The notes under the pieces were generated by a model. The model saw only the letters and a program-made list of their open reading frames with translations. It was not told where the DNA came from and did no database searches. Of a stretch of 64,000 nt of DNA, positions 1 to 11,093 are shown piece by piece. Where the stretch lies: NCBI GenBank assembly GCA_037127255.1, contig JBANSL010000016.1, positions 6,760,501-6,824,500 on the forward strand, given 5' to 3'. A program made the position numbers and the translations under genes. How positions within the stretch are numbered: position 1 is the first letter of the stretch; each line of letters begins with the position of its first letter. This DNA is from Persicaria tinctoria. Lineage: Eukaryota; Streptophyta; Magnoliopsida; Caryophyllales; Polygonaceae.

Positions 1-2
1 AG

Positions 3-2645
3 TTTCACATGTCCATCAAATGTTTCCAATGTGACAATGGTCGTGAATTTGATAACAAAGACTTTCACTCCTTCTTTGCCGCAAATGGGGTCTCCTATCG
101 CTTGTCTTGCCCCTATACTTCTCAGCAGAATGGCAAGGCAGAAAGAATCATCAGAACCATTACCAACATGATGCGTTCTCTCCTCTTCCACGCATCTATT
201 CCCCTTCCCTATTGGCCTCACGCCTTATCCACCACATGTTATCTCCTAAACATTCTCCCTTCCACTACCCTACACCATTGCTCGCCAGCTCAGACACTTT
301 ATTACGCCGAGCCTAGGTATGATCACCTTCGCACCTTCGGGTGCTTGTGTTTCCCAAACCAGTCCTCCACAGCCCCGCACAAGCTTCACCCGCGCTCCAC
401 TCCATGTGTCTTCCTAGGCTATCCGTCTGATCATCACGGTTACATTTGCCTCGATATCAAAACCCACAAGATCATTCTCTCACGTCATGTCACCTTTGAT
501 GAGTCGCGATTTCCCTTTGCGTCTCCCACACCCCCTGTGTCTCCGTCAGAGTCTGAGTCACCATTCCCTCACTTCCTTATTCCCCAGAGCTCTCCCGGTG
601 CTCCTGCGTCTCCCCCTCCCCCACCCCCACCACCCCCCACCACCAGGCCACACACCCGCAGCGTCTCCGGTGTCTTCCGACCCCGTCAGATCGTATCCAT
701 GACTACCACCCATCGCCCCACCATACAACCTCATGGCCTAGCAAAGCAGACCCCCCGCCAAACACCAATGCCGCGGGCGCCGCACACTGCTGCGCCCGCA
801 GCCTATCAATTGCCCATGCCCCCAGCATCGCATAACCTACTGGCGGCGCCCGCCGCAACATATGTTGCGCCCGCCGCAACACATGCTGCGCCCGCCGCAA
901 CACATGCTGCGCCCGCCGCATCCCTCCCCGTCTCGCATCACCCACTTGCGGCGCCCGCCGCATCCCACACCGCCTCTGCACCCCTTACCCGCAGCTCTGC
1001 TGCGCCCGCCGCCTCCTCCCCATGCTTAGCCCCTCTTGCTCCCATCCGTCCCGACACCCAATCACCCTCTGCCTCCACCCAGACCTCCCTCTCCCGCATT
1101 CCCACCTCCCACAAAACAGCCCTCCAAGACCCGAATTGGCAGGCGGCTATGCTCGACGAATACAGGGCCCTTACGAAGAATGGTACTTGGGTTCTTGTTC
1201 CTCGCCCTCCTGAGGCGAACGTCATTCGTTGTATGTGGCTCTTTCGTCACAAGTTCCGATCTGATGGGACTTTGGAGCGCTATAAGGCCCGTCTTGTGGT
1301 GAACGGTAGATCTCAGCAGGCAAGTATTGATTGTGATGAGACGTTCAGCCCTGTGGTCAAGCCTACCACTATCCGAGTGGTCCTGAGTCTAGCTCTGTCG
1401 CGCAACTGGGCCATCCATCAATTAGATGTCAAGAACGCATTTCTTCATGGCCATCTGAATGAGACGGTCTACATGTTTCAGCCGCCGGGGTTTGCTGATG
1501 CTGACCGTCCGAAGCATGTCTGTCTCCTCAAGCGCTCTCTGTATGGTCTGAAACAGGCTCCGCGGGCTTGGTTCCAGCGTTTTGCCTCTCATCTGCTCCG
1601 TTTGGGTTTCACTGGCAGCCGTTCCGATTCGTCTCTGTTTATCTATCGCCGAGGCTCAGACTTGGCATTCCTGTTGCTATATGTCGACGACATCATTCTC
1701 ACCGCCTCTTCTGATGCTCTTCGGACGTCTATTATTTCGCAGTTGAGTGCGGAATTCGCCATGTCTGATCTGGGTCAGTTGTCTTACTTTTTAGGAGTTG
1801 CTGTTCAGCGTCATGCGTCAGGTCTGTTTCTCTCACAGAGTAAGTATGCTGCAGAGATTGTTGCTCGGGCTAAGATGGTCAACTGTAATCCAGTCGCCAC
1901 CCCTGTCGATACATCCAACAAGCTCAGTGCTCATTCTGGTCCTTTGGTTGATGACCCGACATTGTATAGGAGCCTCGCTGGTGCTCTTCAGTATCTCACT
2001 TTCACCAGGCCTGACATTAGTTACGCCGTTCAGCAGGTCTGCTTGTTCATGCATGCACCTAGGGAACCTCACTTTCAAGCTTTGAAGCGGATCATTCGGT
2101 ACATCAGCGGCACTCTTGAGCTCGGCACCACGATCACTCCTTCCTCTAAGCTCGATCTTGTTGCTTACACTGATGCGGATTGGGGTGGTTGTCCTGACAC
2201 ACGTCGCTCCACGTCTGGGTACTGCATCTTCCTCAACGACACCCTTGTGTCATGGTCAACCAAGCGTCAGTCCGTCGTATCTCGCTCCAGCGCTGAGGCC
2301 GAATACAGGGGTGTTGCCAACGTTGTGTCCGAGTGCTCTTGGCTCCGGAACCTCCTCCTTGAGCTCCGTTGTCCCCTTCAGAAGGCCACTCTGGTCTATA
2401 CGGACAACGTCTCCGCCGTCTACATGGCTAGCAACCCAGTCCAGCATCAACGCACGAAGCACATTGAGCTTGATCTCCACTTTGTAAGGGACAAGGTTGC
2501 CATTGGACATGTCCGTGTTCTCCATGTCCCGTCCTCTTATCAGTACGCTGATATATTCACCAAGGGTTTACCTCGACAGTTATTCATTGATTTTCGTTCC
2601 AGTCTCACTGTAAGGACCCCTCCCGTTTCGACTGCGGGGGTTTGA
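3..2645 (+). CDS. Ty1/copia polyprotein, 3' part (integrase C-terminus, reverse transcriptase, RNase H)
   Basis: This is the distal part of a copia-type pol gene; its gag, protease and integrase N-terminus lie beyond the left edge. The frame is open from the window edge to the stop at 2643-2645. In order it shows the end of the integrase core with QNGKAER (the E of the DDE triad), a long Pro/Ala-rich linker (about residues 165-370), a reverse transcriptase with the catalytic motif YVDDIIL, and an RNase H domain with YTDADWGGC and SSAEAEYRG, ending in the usual copia tail around ADIFTKGLP. I see no internal stop or frameshift, which suggests a fairly recent insertion. GC content and codon choice are higher than in the surrounding DNA. 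The linker contains short Ala-Pro repeats encoded by a GC-rich minisatellite at about 845-965. The domain order integrase-RT-RNase H is what separates copia from gypsy elements. Confidence 0.96.
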   Translation, partial: FHMSIKCFQCDNGREFDNKDFHSFFAANGVSYRLSCPYTSQQNGKAERIIRTITNMMRSLLFHASIPLPYWPHALSTTCYLLNILPSTTLHHCSPAQTLYYAEPRYDHLRTFGCLCFPNQSSTAPHKLHPRSTPCVFLGYPSDHHGYICLDIKTHKIILSRHVTFDESRFPFASPTPPVSPSESESPFPHFLIPQSSPGAPASPPPPPPPPPTTRPHTRSVSGVFRPRQIVSMTTTHRPTIQPHGLAKQTPRQTPMPRAPHTAAPAAYQLPMPPASHNLLAAPAATYVAPAATHAAPAATHAAPAASLPVSHHPLAAPAASHTASAPLTRSSAAPAASSPCLAPLAPIRPDTQSPSASTQTSLSRIPTSHKTALQDPNWQAAMLDEYRALTKNGTWVLVPRPPEANVIRCMWLFRHKFRSDGTLERYKARLVVNGRSQQASIDCDETFSPVVKPTTIRVVLSLALSRNWAIHQLDVKNAFLHGHLNETVYMFQPPGFADADRPKHVCLLKRSLYGLKQAPRAWFQRFASHLLRLGFTGSRSDSSLFIYRRGSDLAFLLLYVDDIILTASSDALRTSIISQLSAEFAMSDLGQLSYFLGVAVQRHASGLFLSQSKYAAEIVARAKMVNCNPVATPVDTSNKLSAHSGPLVDDPTLYRSLAGALQYLTFTRPDISYAVQQVCLFMHAPREPHFQALKRIIRYISGTLELGTTITPSSKLDLVAYTDADWGGCPDTRRSTSGYCIFLNDTLVSWSTKRQSVVSRSSAEAEYRGVANVVSECSWLRNLLLELRCPLQKATLVYTDNVSAVYMASNPVQHQRTKHIELDLHFVRDKVAIGHVRVLHVPSSYQYADIFTKGLPRQLFIDFRSSLTVRTPPVSTAGV

Positions 2646-2740
2646 TAGATTACATAGGTCTTAATATTGTATAGTGGGCTAAAAGCCCATTAAGGCCCAA
2701 TACCTTTGTAACCTATATATATATATATATGTTATATCAA
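2643..2740 (+). repeat. Candidate 3' LTR of the copia element
   Basis: The polyprotein ends in a purine-rich stretch (GCGGGGGT) like a polypurine tract. It is followed by TGATAG and, about 100 bp later, by a TA-rich box ending TTATATCA, giving the short inverted ends TGATA/TATCA. A longer LTR ending near 2771 (TTACATCA) is also possible. The 5' LTR lies outside the window, so neither length nor target duplication can be verified. Confidence 0.4.
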
Positions 2741-2944
2741 TGAATGGAAACCCTAAGGAGGACTTTACATCAATTCTACAATTCTACAGTGGTGCTGAAC
2801 TTCCATCTGAATTGGGCATGGTTGTGGTGTGTGATGATTCTCTGCAATGCAGACCCAATTGAGTTGGATCCTGAGGAGTCAGGGAAGAAGATGCCTAAAC
2901 TGGAGGAACACCGGTCTCTGTATGAAATAAAGATTGTGAACTAA
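2741..2944 (+). pseudogene. Unrecognised coding remnant with a frameshift, next to the copia element
   Basis: Directly after the candidate LTR, about 50 codons in one frame look protein-like (including GAELPSELGMVVVCDD). They run into a TGA at 2853-2855. Shifting by one base just before it gives a second protein-like stretch with LDPEESGKKMPKLEEHRSL, ending at the stop at 2942-2944. The two halves join smoothly only if a frameshift is assumed. The simplest reading is the last exon of a host gene that the retrotransposon cut off and that has since decayed. I do not recognise the family. Part of the left end may still belong to the LTR. Confidence 0.35.
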
Positions 2945-3416
2945 CCTATCAAATTCGGTATATATATGATACTCATATCACATGAGGGGGTGTACTACCT
3001 GTAATTTATCCTTGGACTAAGGTTTAATGTATAATCATAAGATTTTTATGAACTAGTGGAAGCCAGTGTGTATGTGAGTGTACTGTAATTATGTTAATTT
3101 ATGAGTATTTGATACAAAATTTAGATTTAGATATCTATTTTGCATTCTTAACGTAGTATTTATTAAATTAATTGATTCAATTCCTAACAAAGAGATTGGT
3201 GCATCATTCCTTAATTTCTGTTTTTTTTTCCGCCAATGGAGATGTTTCATTACATAAATATACCATCCATTTTTTTAATTAAATAAGACAAAAATAAAAA
3301 TCATAACTTGTGCTACATTATAAACTCCTGGATTATAAATTTACCATCCATTTTCTGTTTTGAAGTAAATATACCATCCAATTCGATTGAATGCATTTTT
3401 TTAATTAAATATACAA
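2945..3416. other. AT-rich intergenic DNA, no gene seen
   Basis: Very AT-rich sequence with scattered poly-T runs. A short motif with TACCATCCA recurs near 3261, 3341 and 3371. No coding signal or RNA gene is evident. Confidence 0.6.
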
Positions 3417-4129
3417 CTAGTACGATTCCCGCGTCATGGCGCGTTTTTTTAAAACTAAAATATTATATATCAAAATATTATAAAATATTAATAAATGCTA
3501 AGATAAAAATCATAAAAAATAACTTTACAACAAATGTATCTTACAATTATCTCAAAAAATTATTTTTTTAAAATCTTATGTGAAGTATAATACATAAATA
3601 TAGATATTTTAAATTACTCATTAATAGTAATATCAATATCATTATAACATTGTTTAAATGTGATGTGCCATAATCAGTGGTTATATTGAATGTTTTGAAT
3701 TAAGCCCATTAGTTAGTAAACAAATTTGAGTTAAGCTCAATAGTTATATTAGATTGAATTCAATGTTTTAAATTAAGCCTATTAGTTAGTAAAATTAAAG
3801 AAAAAAGAGAATTAAAGGAAAAAGAAGAAAAAAGGAGAATTAAAGAAAATCAAAGAAAATGGCAAAAAAAAATATGATTGGTCAAAACTCCTAAAATGCC
3901 TCTAATTAGATTGACACATCATCCTAAACTCTTCTAAATTAAGAGTTTATATAGACATAGATAGTTAGTAAATTTAAAGAAAAAAAAGAAAATTAAAGGA
4001 AAAAGAAAAAAAAAAGAATTAAAAAAAACAAAGAAAATTGCCAAAAAAAACTGATTGGTTAAGACTCCTAAAATGCCTCTAAGATTGACACATCATCTTA
4101 AACTCTTCTAAATTAAGAGTTTATATAGA
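3417..4129 (-). mobile_element. Short non-autonomous Helitron
   Basis: Read on the minus strand, the element starts TCTATATAAACTC at 4129 and ends in CTAG at 3417-3420. The 3' end is preceded by a GC-rich near-palindrome (CGCGCCATGACGCG), as expected of a Helitron. The base before TC is A and the base after CTAG is T, matching the A|T insertion preference. There is no coding capacity. Its 5' terminal region is present twice in tandem (units starting near 3784 and 3962, period about 178 bp), so a second, internal 5' terminus lies near 3955. Confidence 0.65.
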
Positions 4130-4461
4130 TTCATTTTTTTATTGGCTTTTCTAACGTGTGCGACATTAATTATAAACGTACCAAAACAAAACCAAAAAAA
4201 AAAATCTAGGAGTGAATGGATTATAAAGGGGAAATTATATTTTTCTAAAATTTTTTCAGTTTTCTAAACATTAGAAATTCAAATTATTATTTTCCATCAA
4301 AAAAAACCCTCGGTTATTATTGACAAAGAATAAAGTGAAACTAGTACTCCGTATTTATTAGAAATTTGATTGAGAAAGATTTTTTCAAATTAAAATTATT
4401 TTATATTTTTTGAAAATTGTTTTTAGGCTATGTTTGGTAATAGAAGCACCGATTTTATATG

Positions 4462-4535
4462 GGGTGTGTTTGGATTCCAAATGCATTATGTTTATAATGT
4501 AAAATGATAAGACAGTGTTTGGTTAACACAATTTT
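4462..4535 (+). mobile_element. Truncated MITE of the GGGTGTGTTTGG family
   Basis: This begins GGGTGTGTTTGGATTCCAA, the same left terminus as the complete copy at 13403-13577, and stays similar for about 75 bp. The right terminus is missing or unrecognisable. It lies in the upstream region of the NB-ARC gene. Confidence 0.55.
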
Positions 4536-4860
4536 TAAGGGGTTAAATTACAATGTTTTTTTTATTCCACGATGTATTAATTATAATTCGATTATTTTAT
4601 CTCAATTGATGTGATTATTTGATTAAATTACGGTTTTAGAGATTTTTATTTTTAGAACCAAAATTATCGTTTACGGGCGGAAAAATAGAGGTCATCGCCA
4701 ACTTTAAATCGGTACCCTTCTTTGCTTGCTAGCTCCACCTAAATCTCCGATCATCTCCGGTAAATCGCCGGTCGTTCCTCCTTTTACATATTTCGATTCG
4801 AACGAACAAGAAGATAATCCCAAGCACCTCGTCGACGGTCAACGGAGACAAGAAGAGGAA
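4536..4860 (+). other. Upstream region of the NB-ARC gene
   Basis: AT-rich up to about 4680, then rising GC. The frame of the downstream gene is open back to about 4726 but contains no ATG before 4861, so this stretch is probably promoter plus 5' leader. No clear TATA box could be fixed. Confidence 0.4.
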
Positions 4861-6222
4861 ATGGCGGAAGGCGAAGCCGAGAACCCTGAGATCGAGAAAT
4901 TCCTGCTCGAAAAATTGCAATCCGGCATCGCTAAGAACCGTCCGTACAGCTGGATGTTCAAGAAGATGAAGAATTCGTTGGAGAAACAACTGCAAATCGC
5001 AACCGATGGAAAGGAGAAACTCAAGATCAGGGAGAAGCTGTTCCTTCTGAATAACCTCGTGAACGAGATCGACTCCAACTTCGACTATCTCAGCTGGAGC
5101 CGCTTTAGGAGCTTGAATCAAATCAGGAAAGAAATTAAATCCGCCGAGAAATCCGGCGCCGCCGGTCAAGGAGTCGGGAACGGTACCACGGCGGCGAAAT
5201 CGGAGAGGAGCACCAGAGAAATGGCGACGAAGCAAGCGCTAGGGCTGGAGGCCGATGAGCTCGCCTTCAGGAATCTGATCCTGCACCAGAGCGGCAGCAG
5301 ATGCGAGGATTTCAACGCAATCGGCATCGTCGGAGCGGAGGGCGTTGGGAAGACCACGCTCGCTCAATCCATTTTCGCTCATCCGGAAGTGAAGGGGCAG
5401 TTCCTCCCTCGGATCTGGATATCCTTATCGGAAGATCTGATTGACAAGGACGAGAGATTAGAGATCGCCATCGCCAAGCGCATCTTACTCTCTCTTGGAG
5501 TCTCCGACGGAACTATCAATAGTATCATTCAATTGGCCGTAAAAGACGCCGAGAAACAACACAACGCCGCCGCAGCAACCAACAAGCAACCTGCACAGAC
5601 CTCCAACCCCTCGGAGTCGCCGAAGAAGAGATCTAGCATCGGGAGGACAGCAAGCAAGCTCACGAGGTCTTTCACAGGTATGAAGGATCACGAACAAGAG
5701 AAAAAGTTGGAGGTGAAGGCGGTGGAGGATTCGAAGCCGGAGATGCTGACGGCATTGATCCACGCCATCAGACAAGAGCTGATTGGGAAGAGGTATCTGG
5801 TAGTGCTGGACGACGCGTCGAGAATGGAGGATTGGTACTCAGAATTGAGCTTGGAGCTGACACCGCCGAGGGAGGCGGAGAAGAAGCTGGCTTTCGCATT
5901 CCCCAAGGGGTCCGGTGGGACGGTGTTGGTGGTCGGCTGGCCGGAAAATGTGGTGGAGGCTATGGTGGGCGGAGATGGAAATGCTATTCATAGGCTGTTG
6001 CCGTTGGAGGATCCGAAGCTGTGCTGGGATATATGCAAGGAGGCAGCCGGAGGAGACGGAGGCGGATTCGAGGACGACAAGAAGGTGGAAGACGAGGTGG
6101 TTAAGAGGGCAAACGGCCTTCCGATGGCTGCCAGGTTGATGGGGACGATCACAGAGGAGTGGTTAAAGAAGAGGAATCAACCAACATCAACGAGTATAAA
6201 CCAAGCAGATGCCAATGTTTGA
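4861..6222 (+). CDS. NB-ARC domain protein without LRRs (At5g45490/At4g19060-like)
   Basis: A single-exon gene for 453 residues. The start is the first in-frame ATG, in a good plant context (GAAATGGCGG). An alpha-helical, charged N-terminal region (about 1-120) precedes a nucleotide-binding domain with a P-loop GIVGAEGVGKTT at about 155-166, a Walker B-like LVVLDDAS at 313-320, and a degenerate GLP motif (ANGLPMAARL) at about 417-426. A low-complexity Ala/Ser/Lys-rich insert (about 233-283) separates P-loop and Walker B. The chain ends about 35 residues after GLP, so there is no winged helix, MHD motif or LRR. Short NB-ARC-only proteins annotated as probable disease resistance proteins are known in Arabidopsis. 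They are thought to bind ATP or ADP, and their roles are largely unclear. It converges with the PLAC8 gene, 346 bp away. Family call firm, function not. Confidence 0.88.
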   Translation: MAEGEAENPEIEKFLLEKLQSGIAKNRPYSWMFKKMKNSLEKQLQIATDGKEKLKIREKLFLLNNLVNEIDSNFDYLSWSRFRSLNQIRKEIKSAEKSGAAGQGVGNGTTAAKSERSTREMATKQALGLEADELAFRNLILHQSGSRCEDFNAIGIVGAEGVGKTTLAQSIFAHPEVKGQFLPRIWISLSEDLIDKDERLEIAIAKRILLSLGVSDGTINSIIQLAVKDAEKQHNAAAATNKQPAQTSNPSESPKKRSSIGRTASKLTRSFTGMKDHEQEKKLEVKAVEDSKPEMLTALIHAIRQELIGKRYLVVLDDASRMEDWYSELSLELTPPREAEKKLAFAFPKGSGGTVLVVGWPENVVEAMVGGDGNAIHRLLPLEDPKLCWDICKEAAGGDGGGFEDDKKVEDEVVKRANGLPMAARLMGTITEEWLKKRNQPTSTSINQADANV

Positions 6223-6278
6223 GTTGATCAATCTGTAATGCTGTACTTTCAACTGAGTTGATCAATCTGTAATGCTGT
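6221..6278 (+). repeat. 34-bp tandem duplication at the stop codon
   Basis: GAGTTGATCAATCTGTAATG occurs at 6221 and again at 6255. The first copy overlaps the last two bases of the NB-ARC stop codon, so the duplication adds 3' UTR sequence without changing the protein. Confidence 0.85.
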
Positions 6279-6568
6279 CCTTCGATTCTCGGATAGCCGC
6301 TCTCTATTTACCAAAATCAAGAGTTTTTGCGACACAGTGAGACTCAAAAAAACCCGACTCAAAACATACCCAAACACGGAAATAAAGTATACCATTGCGG
6401 AGCTAAATTTCTTCAAAGCATCAGAATATGTACCCTTCGCCGTTGCCCCAAAATAAGGTACATTACAATTAGCGCTAAACTCGTTATGAGTATAACACAA
6501 TTTCTTGCCCATGTTTTGTGCAATAAGGATAAAACAATAATACATGAATGTTTTGGACTTGACCAAGT

Positions 6569-9500
6569 TCAAGAAGGATCACCTAGATCCTTGTTCTCTT
6601 CGATGCTAGAAGGGTTAGCTGATTGTATTGACATGGGGATTGGAGGGTGCAATTCATAAACTGCCTTGTTACTCTGAGCAGACCGTCCTATGCATATCGT
6701 GTCACCCCTGCCATGCCAAGCACCATCTTGGACATTGTTCATCTCCAAAGTTCTCGACTCCTGATAAAAAAATCAGATTAGAGGTTCACGACACAAAATA
6801 TGTATGTTACCTCAGGATATGGCAGATATGAAAATGAATTTTGACAAAGAAATATACCTGGCACAATGAGCAGCAAGGGCAGACTAGATGGTATACACAG
6901 TCGTCCAAGTAGCTATCTCCGGCCTATAAATGCATTTATCGCCAAATTCAAAAAGCAACCCCGAAAAAAAAAAGGGGGAAAAGGAAATTAAATAAATAAA
7001 TTGAACTGCATATGAGTTTAACAGTTTAGGAAGCCCCCATGTTCATGTAAAAATGACAGGAAAATCAACTTACAATCAAATACAATAACAAAGCACAGAA
7101 GCCATAGGTGCATTTTTAGCCTCTAACATCTACATAAACTTGAAACTTGTCCCCATTTCTAGCAAACGACAAGAGATAACTATTTCATAGAAATAGAAAC
7201 AATAAATTTCACCCATGTTCAAGCATCAGTTGCTTCTGTAAAGAATTCGGTACTCTCAACAAATTCAAGGGCTATTTGATGACAAGGTATTAATCAAGGG
7301 AGATAAAAGTAAAAGATCTGCTCATTTCAATCACATGCATTGATAAGGATGTGCAGTGCATTGGGGTCTAATTGAGTGATAAATAAGCCAACTACATAAC
7401 ATGTGGAGGGTTTGAATGAGTGGCAATCAGATTATTTGAGTAAACACAATAAGCAAATAACATCGTGTAGTGTATCATTTCAGACACTCAAGACAATTTA
7501 TATACTCTTGAACCTTGATGCCACACCAACTGCATCACATTCCTTTCTTTTCGATTGATTATGAATTCCCATGGGGGTAATAAGGTATGTGCTGCATCAA
7601 AACAACTATTTTCTCACGATGAGTAGATGACCTTTACACACCCTTAAAGATACTTCAAAGTTCAAACACCCTGAGATATACAGCTCTACCAATGCAACAT
7701 TTCTTTGGTGCTACTGATGAAAGCCAACAGCCAGATACCAGGAAAATAATCGAAAATCTAATAATACCCCATCACAAACAAAATTGAAAGTTTCACCTAT
7801 TCTCTTGATAAGGCAGTTACACATATCATTCAGAGCTCAAAGATTGTTCTTTTCTCCCATATAAACTAATTTTAAATTTTAAATCTATTCTGTTCATGAA
7901 AAGCAATTCATGCACAGTTGTCTTGAATATGCAACAAAATTTCTCCGTTCAAATTTCAGAAGAAAGAATTCCTCCTCAAGAGGGGCATGAGGCATTTTCT
8001 AAACGGTTTTTCTATCCTATGCCCTAAGGGCATAGGATAAGACCCTAAATTGGGAAAGATTCCCTACAAAAAAAAAAGGTCAGCGACCCTAAGAATCTAA
8101 TTAAAAAAAATGCTAAACTAATTAAAATTTAAAAAAAAATCTTGAACAATAATATCTAACAGCTAAAACGATAAACAAGCAACTTAAGAAAAAGAAAAAT
8201 GACTAGAATACAAGAAACCAAAGGAAGAATTTACCTGAATGTTGAACTTCTTTCGTATTCGTGTGCGTAGATAACCCAAATATAGTCCAATTGAAATTGT
8301 AAAAACAAGGGCAATGTACAGATATTGGAGTCTTCTAGTTACTGTGAAGGCAAACAAGTTGCCAACTGCTAAGATAACAAGCATCAAATAAACAGCTCCC
8401 TGTAGCATGAGAATATTTAATGTCAGTTGACTTGTGAGTTATGACAAGAAAATGGCGAGGACAACGCGGATACAAACTTACAAACATGTCACTTGTAATT
8501 GTATATCAATGTCCTCATCTCAATACATTATACATCCATCATTGTTATAATTTTAACTAACGAAAGCAATTTGCTTAACCATATGCCAAAAACGAGTTAT
8601 AAATTCATAAACCAAGAATGCTAACATCATCCTATATGATAAATGCACAATACAGGGCAAGAAATAGGGATTAATAATTCACAGTGAAGTCTGAGCTGTT
8701 GTAGCTAAAGGGAAAATACAACAATTAGTCCACCAGCAATGCGGTCAAAGAATTGATCTATCAAGTGCCAGTATGTTCACAGGATTAGAGTTGTAGAAAC
8801 ATTATACCTAATGGTATTGTGATACATACTTAACTAAGAGGAGTCTATTAGCTCATGGAAAGACCTATAAGGGGGGAGGGGGGATATGTGCTGTTATGGA
8901 AGCCATTAGGCTGTGAGGGGGAAATGCTAGTGCCAGTGTGTTACTGTCTGTCATTTAGCATTAAGTCTTGGTATAAATGGGCATTAGGCCTTCATTCAAA
9001 TCATCCAGAAATCTATCTTGTAATTGGCTATTTTACCTAGGGCTGGGTAGGCATTTGCCTTCCAGTTAGGGAGAGGACTCCAGGAATTTATCCTTGGCTA
9101 TGGTTAATCTCATGTTACTATTGAGTGTCTTTTGTGTTTGATCAATCAGATTTAAGCTCTATCATATTGCATTTCAACTTCTTATGTAAGCATTTTGAGT
9201 GGGGTCAAGCCTTCGAATCTAATGACGAACCATGTTGTGTGGTCCGTGAGGAACTAAAATCTTTTCTATGCCAAATCAGGACATTCCATGTGCTAGTAAT
9301 CATGTAACATGTTAAAAACATGGGACAATTTTCAGTGACTGGTAGCAATTTCAGAAAAGGCACAGAAATAAGCTACCTAAGCAAATTCCCTCTCAGCATA
9401 AGGTCTTTCCATAACATATTCAAGTATTCAACTGACAAAATAGGGGTGAATAACATCCTAACTCTTTGATTGATGAGGAGAAAACAGAGATTGGCTAAAA

Positions 9501-11093
9501 TAAAACAATGCAATAGATCCTCAAATTTTAGCATAGGTTCTTAACTGGAAATCCACTGTCCACAACACATGTTGGCTAGTCTTTCCATAATATTTACTAT
9601 GAGGTTGATATAAGGTAGATTAATACATGGTCTATTCCAGAATCAATAGGCAATAGCCCATGAAAACATCCAACAGGAATCGCTTGTATCCATATATTTA
9701 CCATGAAGAGACTATCGCAAGAAAGTAGCAGCAGAACACAAAATAATACCAGAGCATGCTCAAATATCCGGTTCAAAGAAATTGATTCTACTTTCAGAAC
9801 CTACAGAAAATGCAAAATGATGATAAGTTTTTTCCTTTTCCAAAAGGGAACACAAACCTGAACAATGGGAGAGCCAAAACCAGCCCGTTTCATGTTCTTC
9901 CCAAATCTATAGCACGGACAGCTGTCACATTAAAGAACCAAGTAAACACAATGCAATTGAACACCAATTGTTTACCACCTCTTGTTTCCACATCCATAAA
10001 AAAAACATCATTTTCTTTAACAAGTTCACAGTCCAAACAGATTAGCCAATTTAGCCCATAGTGCAAACTATAACAATATAAACATTCATCAAAGACATTC
10101 TCATCCACAGATCCCACACTCATCACACACATCTAACTGAATGAAAAACACTATCTAGATAGGATAGGTTTTAGAAGTTGAATAGGAAATTAGCATAGGA
10201 GATAAATAAAAGGGGTTGAATTTCGTAACTCTATTAACCAAATCTAGGGGGCATCATCGTTAGATAGGATAGGTATCCAGCGGGTATCGACCTATCAGGT
10301 TTGTGTCCGTGTATATCAATCAACCCAATACTTAGTGTTTGGAACTGTTGGATATCATTATCAAATTGATGTCGGGCATCGCTGATATTGGTCCTTTACG
10401 GTGGTATGAGCTATTATTCCATGACATTATGAGCCAAACCAAACCAATTCTAACTAAACCCCCCCTTATTGTCCAATTAGGTTTATAAGTCAGGGACAGG
10501 GTCAAATAAGGACCAAAAAAGTATCAAGGTAGAGTTGAACTTGAATCTCAGATTCTCAGTTTCTTTAACCTAGACTAGAGTCAACCCAACTTTCCACCTC
10601 AATCAAAACAAGCAACAGGTCAAATGGGAGTAAAACTCATTATTTTTAGCAAGGAATTCAAAAACAGGTAACTGAAACAGAAATTGCTATACATCTGTCA
10701 ACCCAAAAAACACTGTTTCTCCTCTTATCTAAGCCTAATTGGCATTCCACCCAATCAAGCAGAAAGAACAAAGGATAGAGGGAGGGGGGAATGAACTAAC
10801 CAGAGAGATTCAAGGGCAACCCGGTGATCATCAAAGCAATCAAGAAGCTCACCCTCCCACATCCTGAAAACCCCACCAAACTCACCGCCGCCACTACTAC
10901 CTGCAACAACTTCTTCGTCCTGAGTATCCAAAACCCTCCATTTCCCCTGGTTTTGCATCGCCACCGTCGAGCACAGCACGTCGAAATCGAGCACGGCCAT
11001 CCCCTCCAGCAACCTCTCTTCCTCCCCTCCATCACTTCCCCTGTCCTCATCCTGCACAACCACTTTCAGCTCTTGCTTGTCAGGATCCGCCAT
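6569..11093 (-). CDS. PLAC8-family cysteine-rich membrane protein (At4g23470-like)
   Basis: Five exons on the minus strand, all with GT..AG borders and matching phases: 10801-11093, 9858-9921, 8235-8399, 6858-6923 and 6569-6760. They give 259 residues, starting at MADPDKQEL. The N-terminal half is acidic and soluble and contains GMAVLDFDVLCSTVA, followed by FRMWEGELLDCF. Then come the PLAC8 Cys motif CCPCYRFGKNM (98-108), two hydrophobic segments (about 121-136 and 147-165), a second Cys cluster VCPCCSLCQESRTLE, and a polar tail with WHGRGDTICIG. PLAC8/cell-number-regulator proteins are small membrane proteins linked to organ size and to metal or calcium handling; the role of this subgroup is not established. 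The ATG at 11091-11093 is used because the frame upstream offers only GTG. Large introns (up to 1.46 kb) carry no other gene, but one holds a MITE copy near 8.0 kb. Confidence 0.92.
8004..8110 (+). mobile_element. Partial MITE of the CGGT..CCTATRCCCTAAGGG family, in a PLAC8 intron
   Basis: This starts CGGTTTTTCTATCCTATG and contains a perfect short palindrome around GCCCTAAGGGC. The following CCCTAAATTGGGAAAGATTC and GACCCTAAGAATCTAATT match the copy at 22589-22779. The right terminus is not recognisable, so the end is approximate. Confidence 0.6.

Noticed and set aside
4726..4860. In-frame extension of the NB-ARC gene upstream of the chosen start
   Set aside because: The frame is open but has no ATG; only TTG at its beginning. 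The ATG at 4861 has a good context.
8855..9307. Short plus-strand frames within the PLAC8 gene
   Set aside because: They lie in an intron of the minus-strand gene and show no domain or codon signal.
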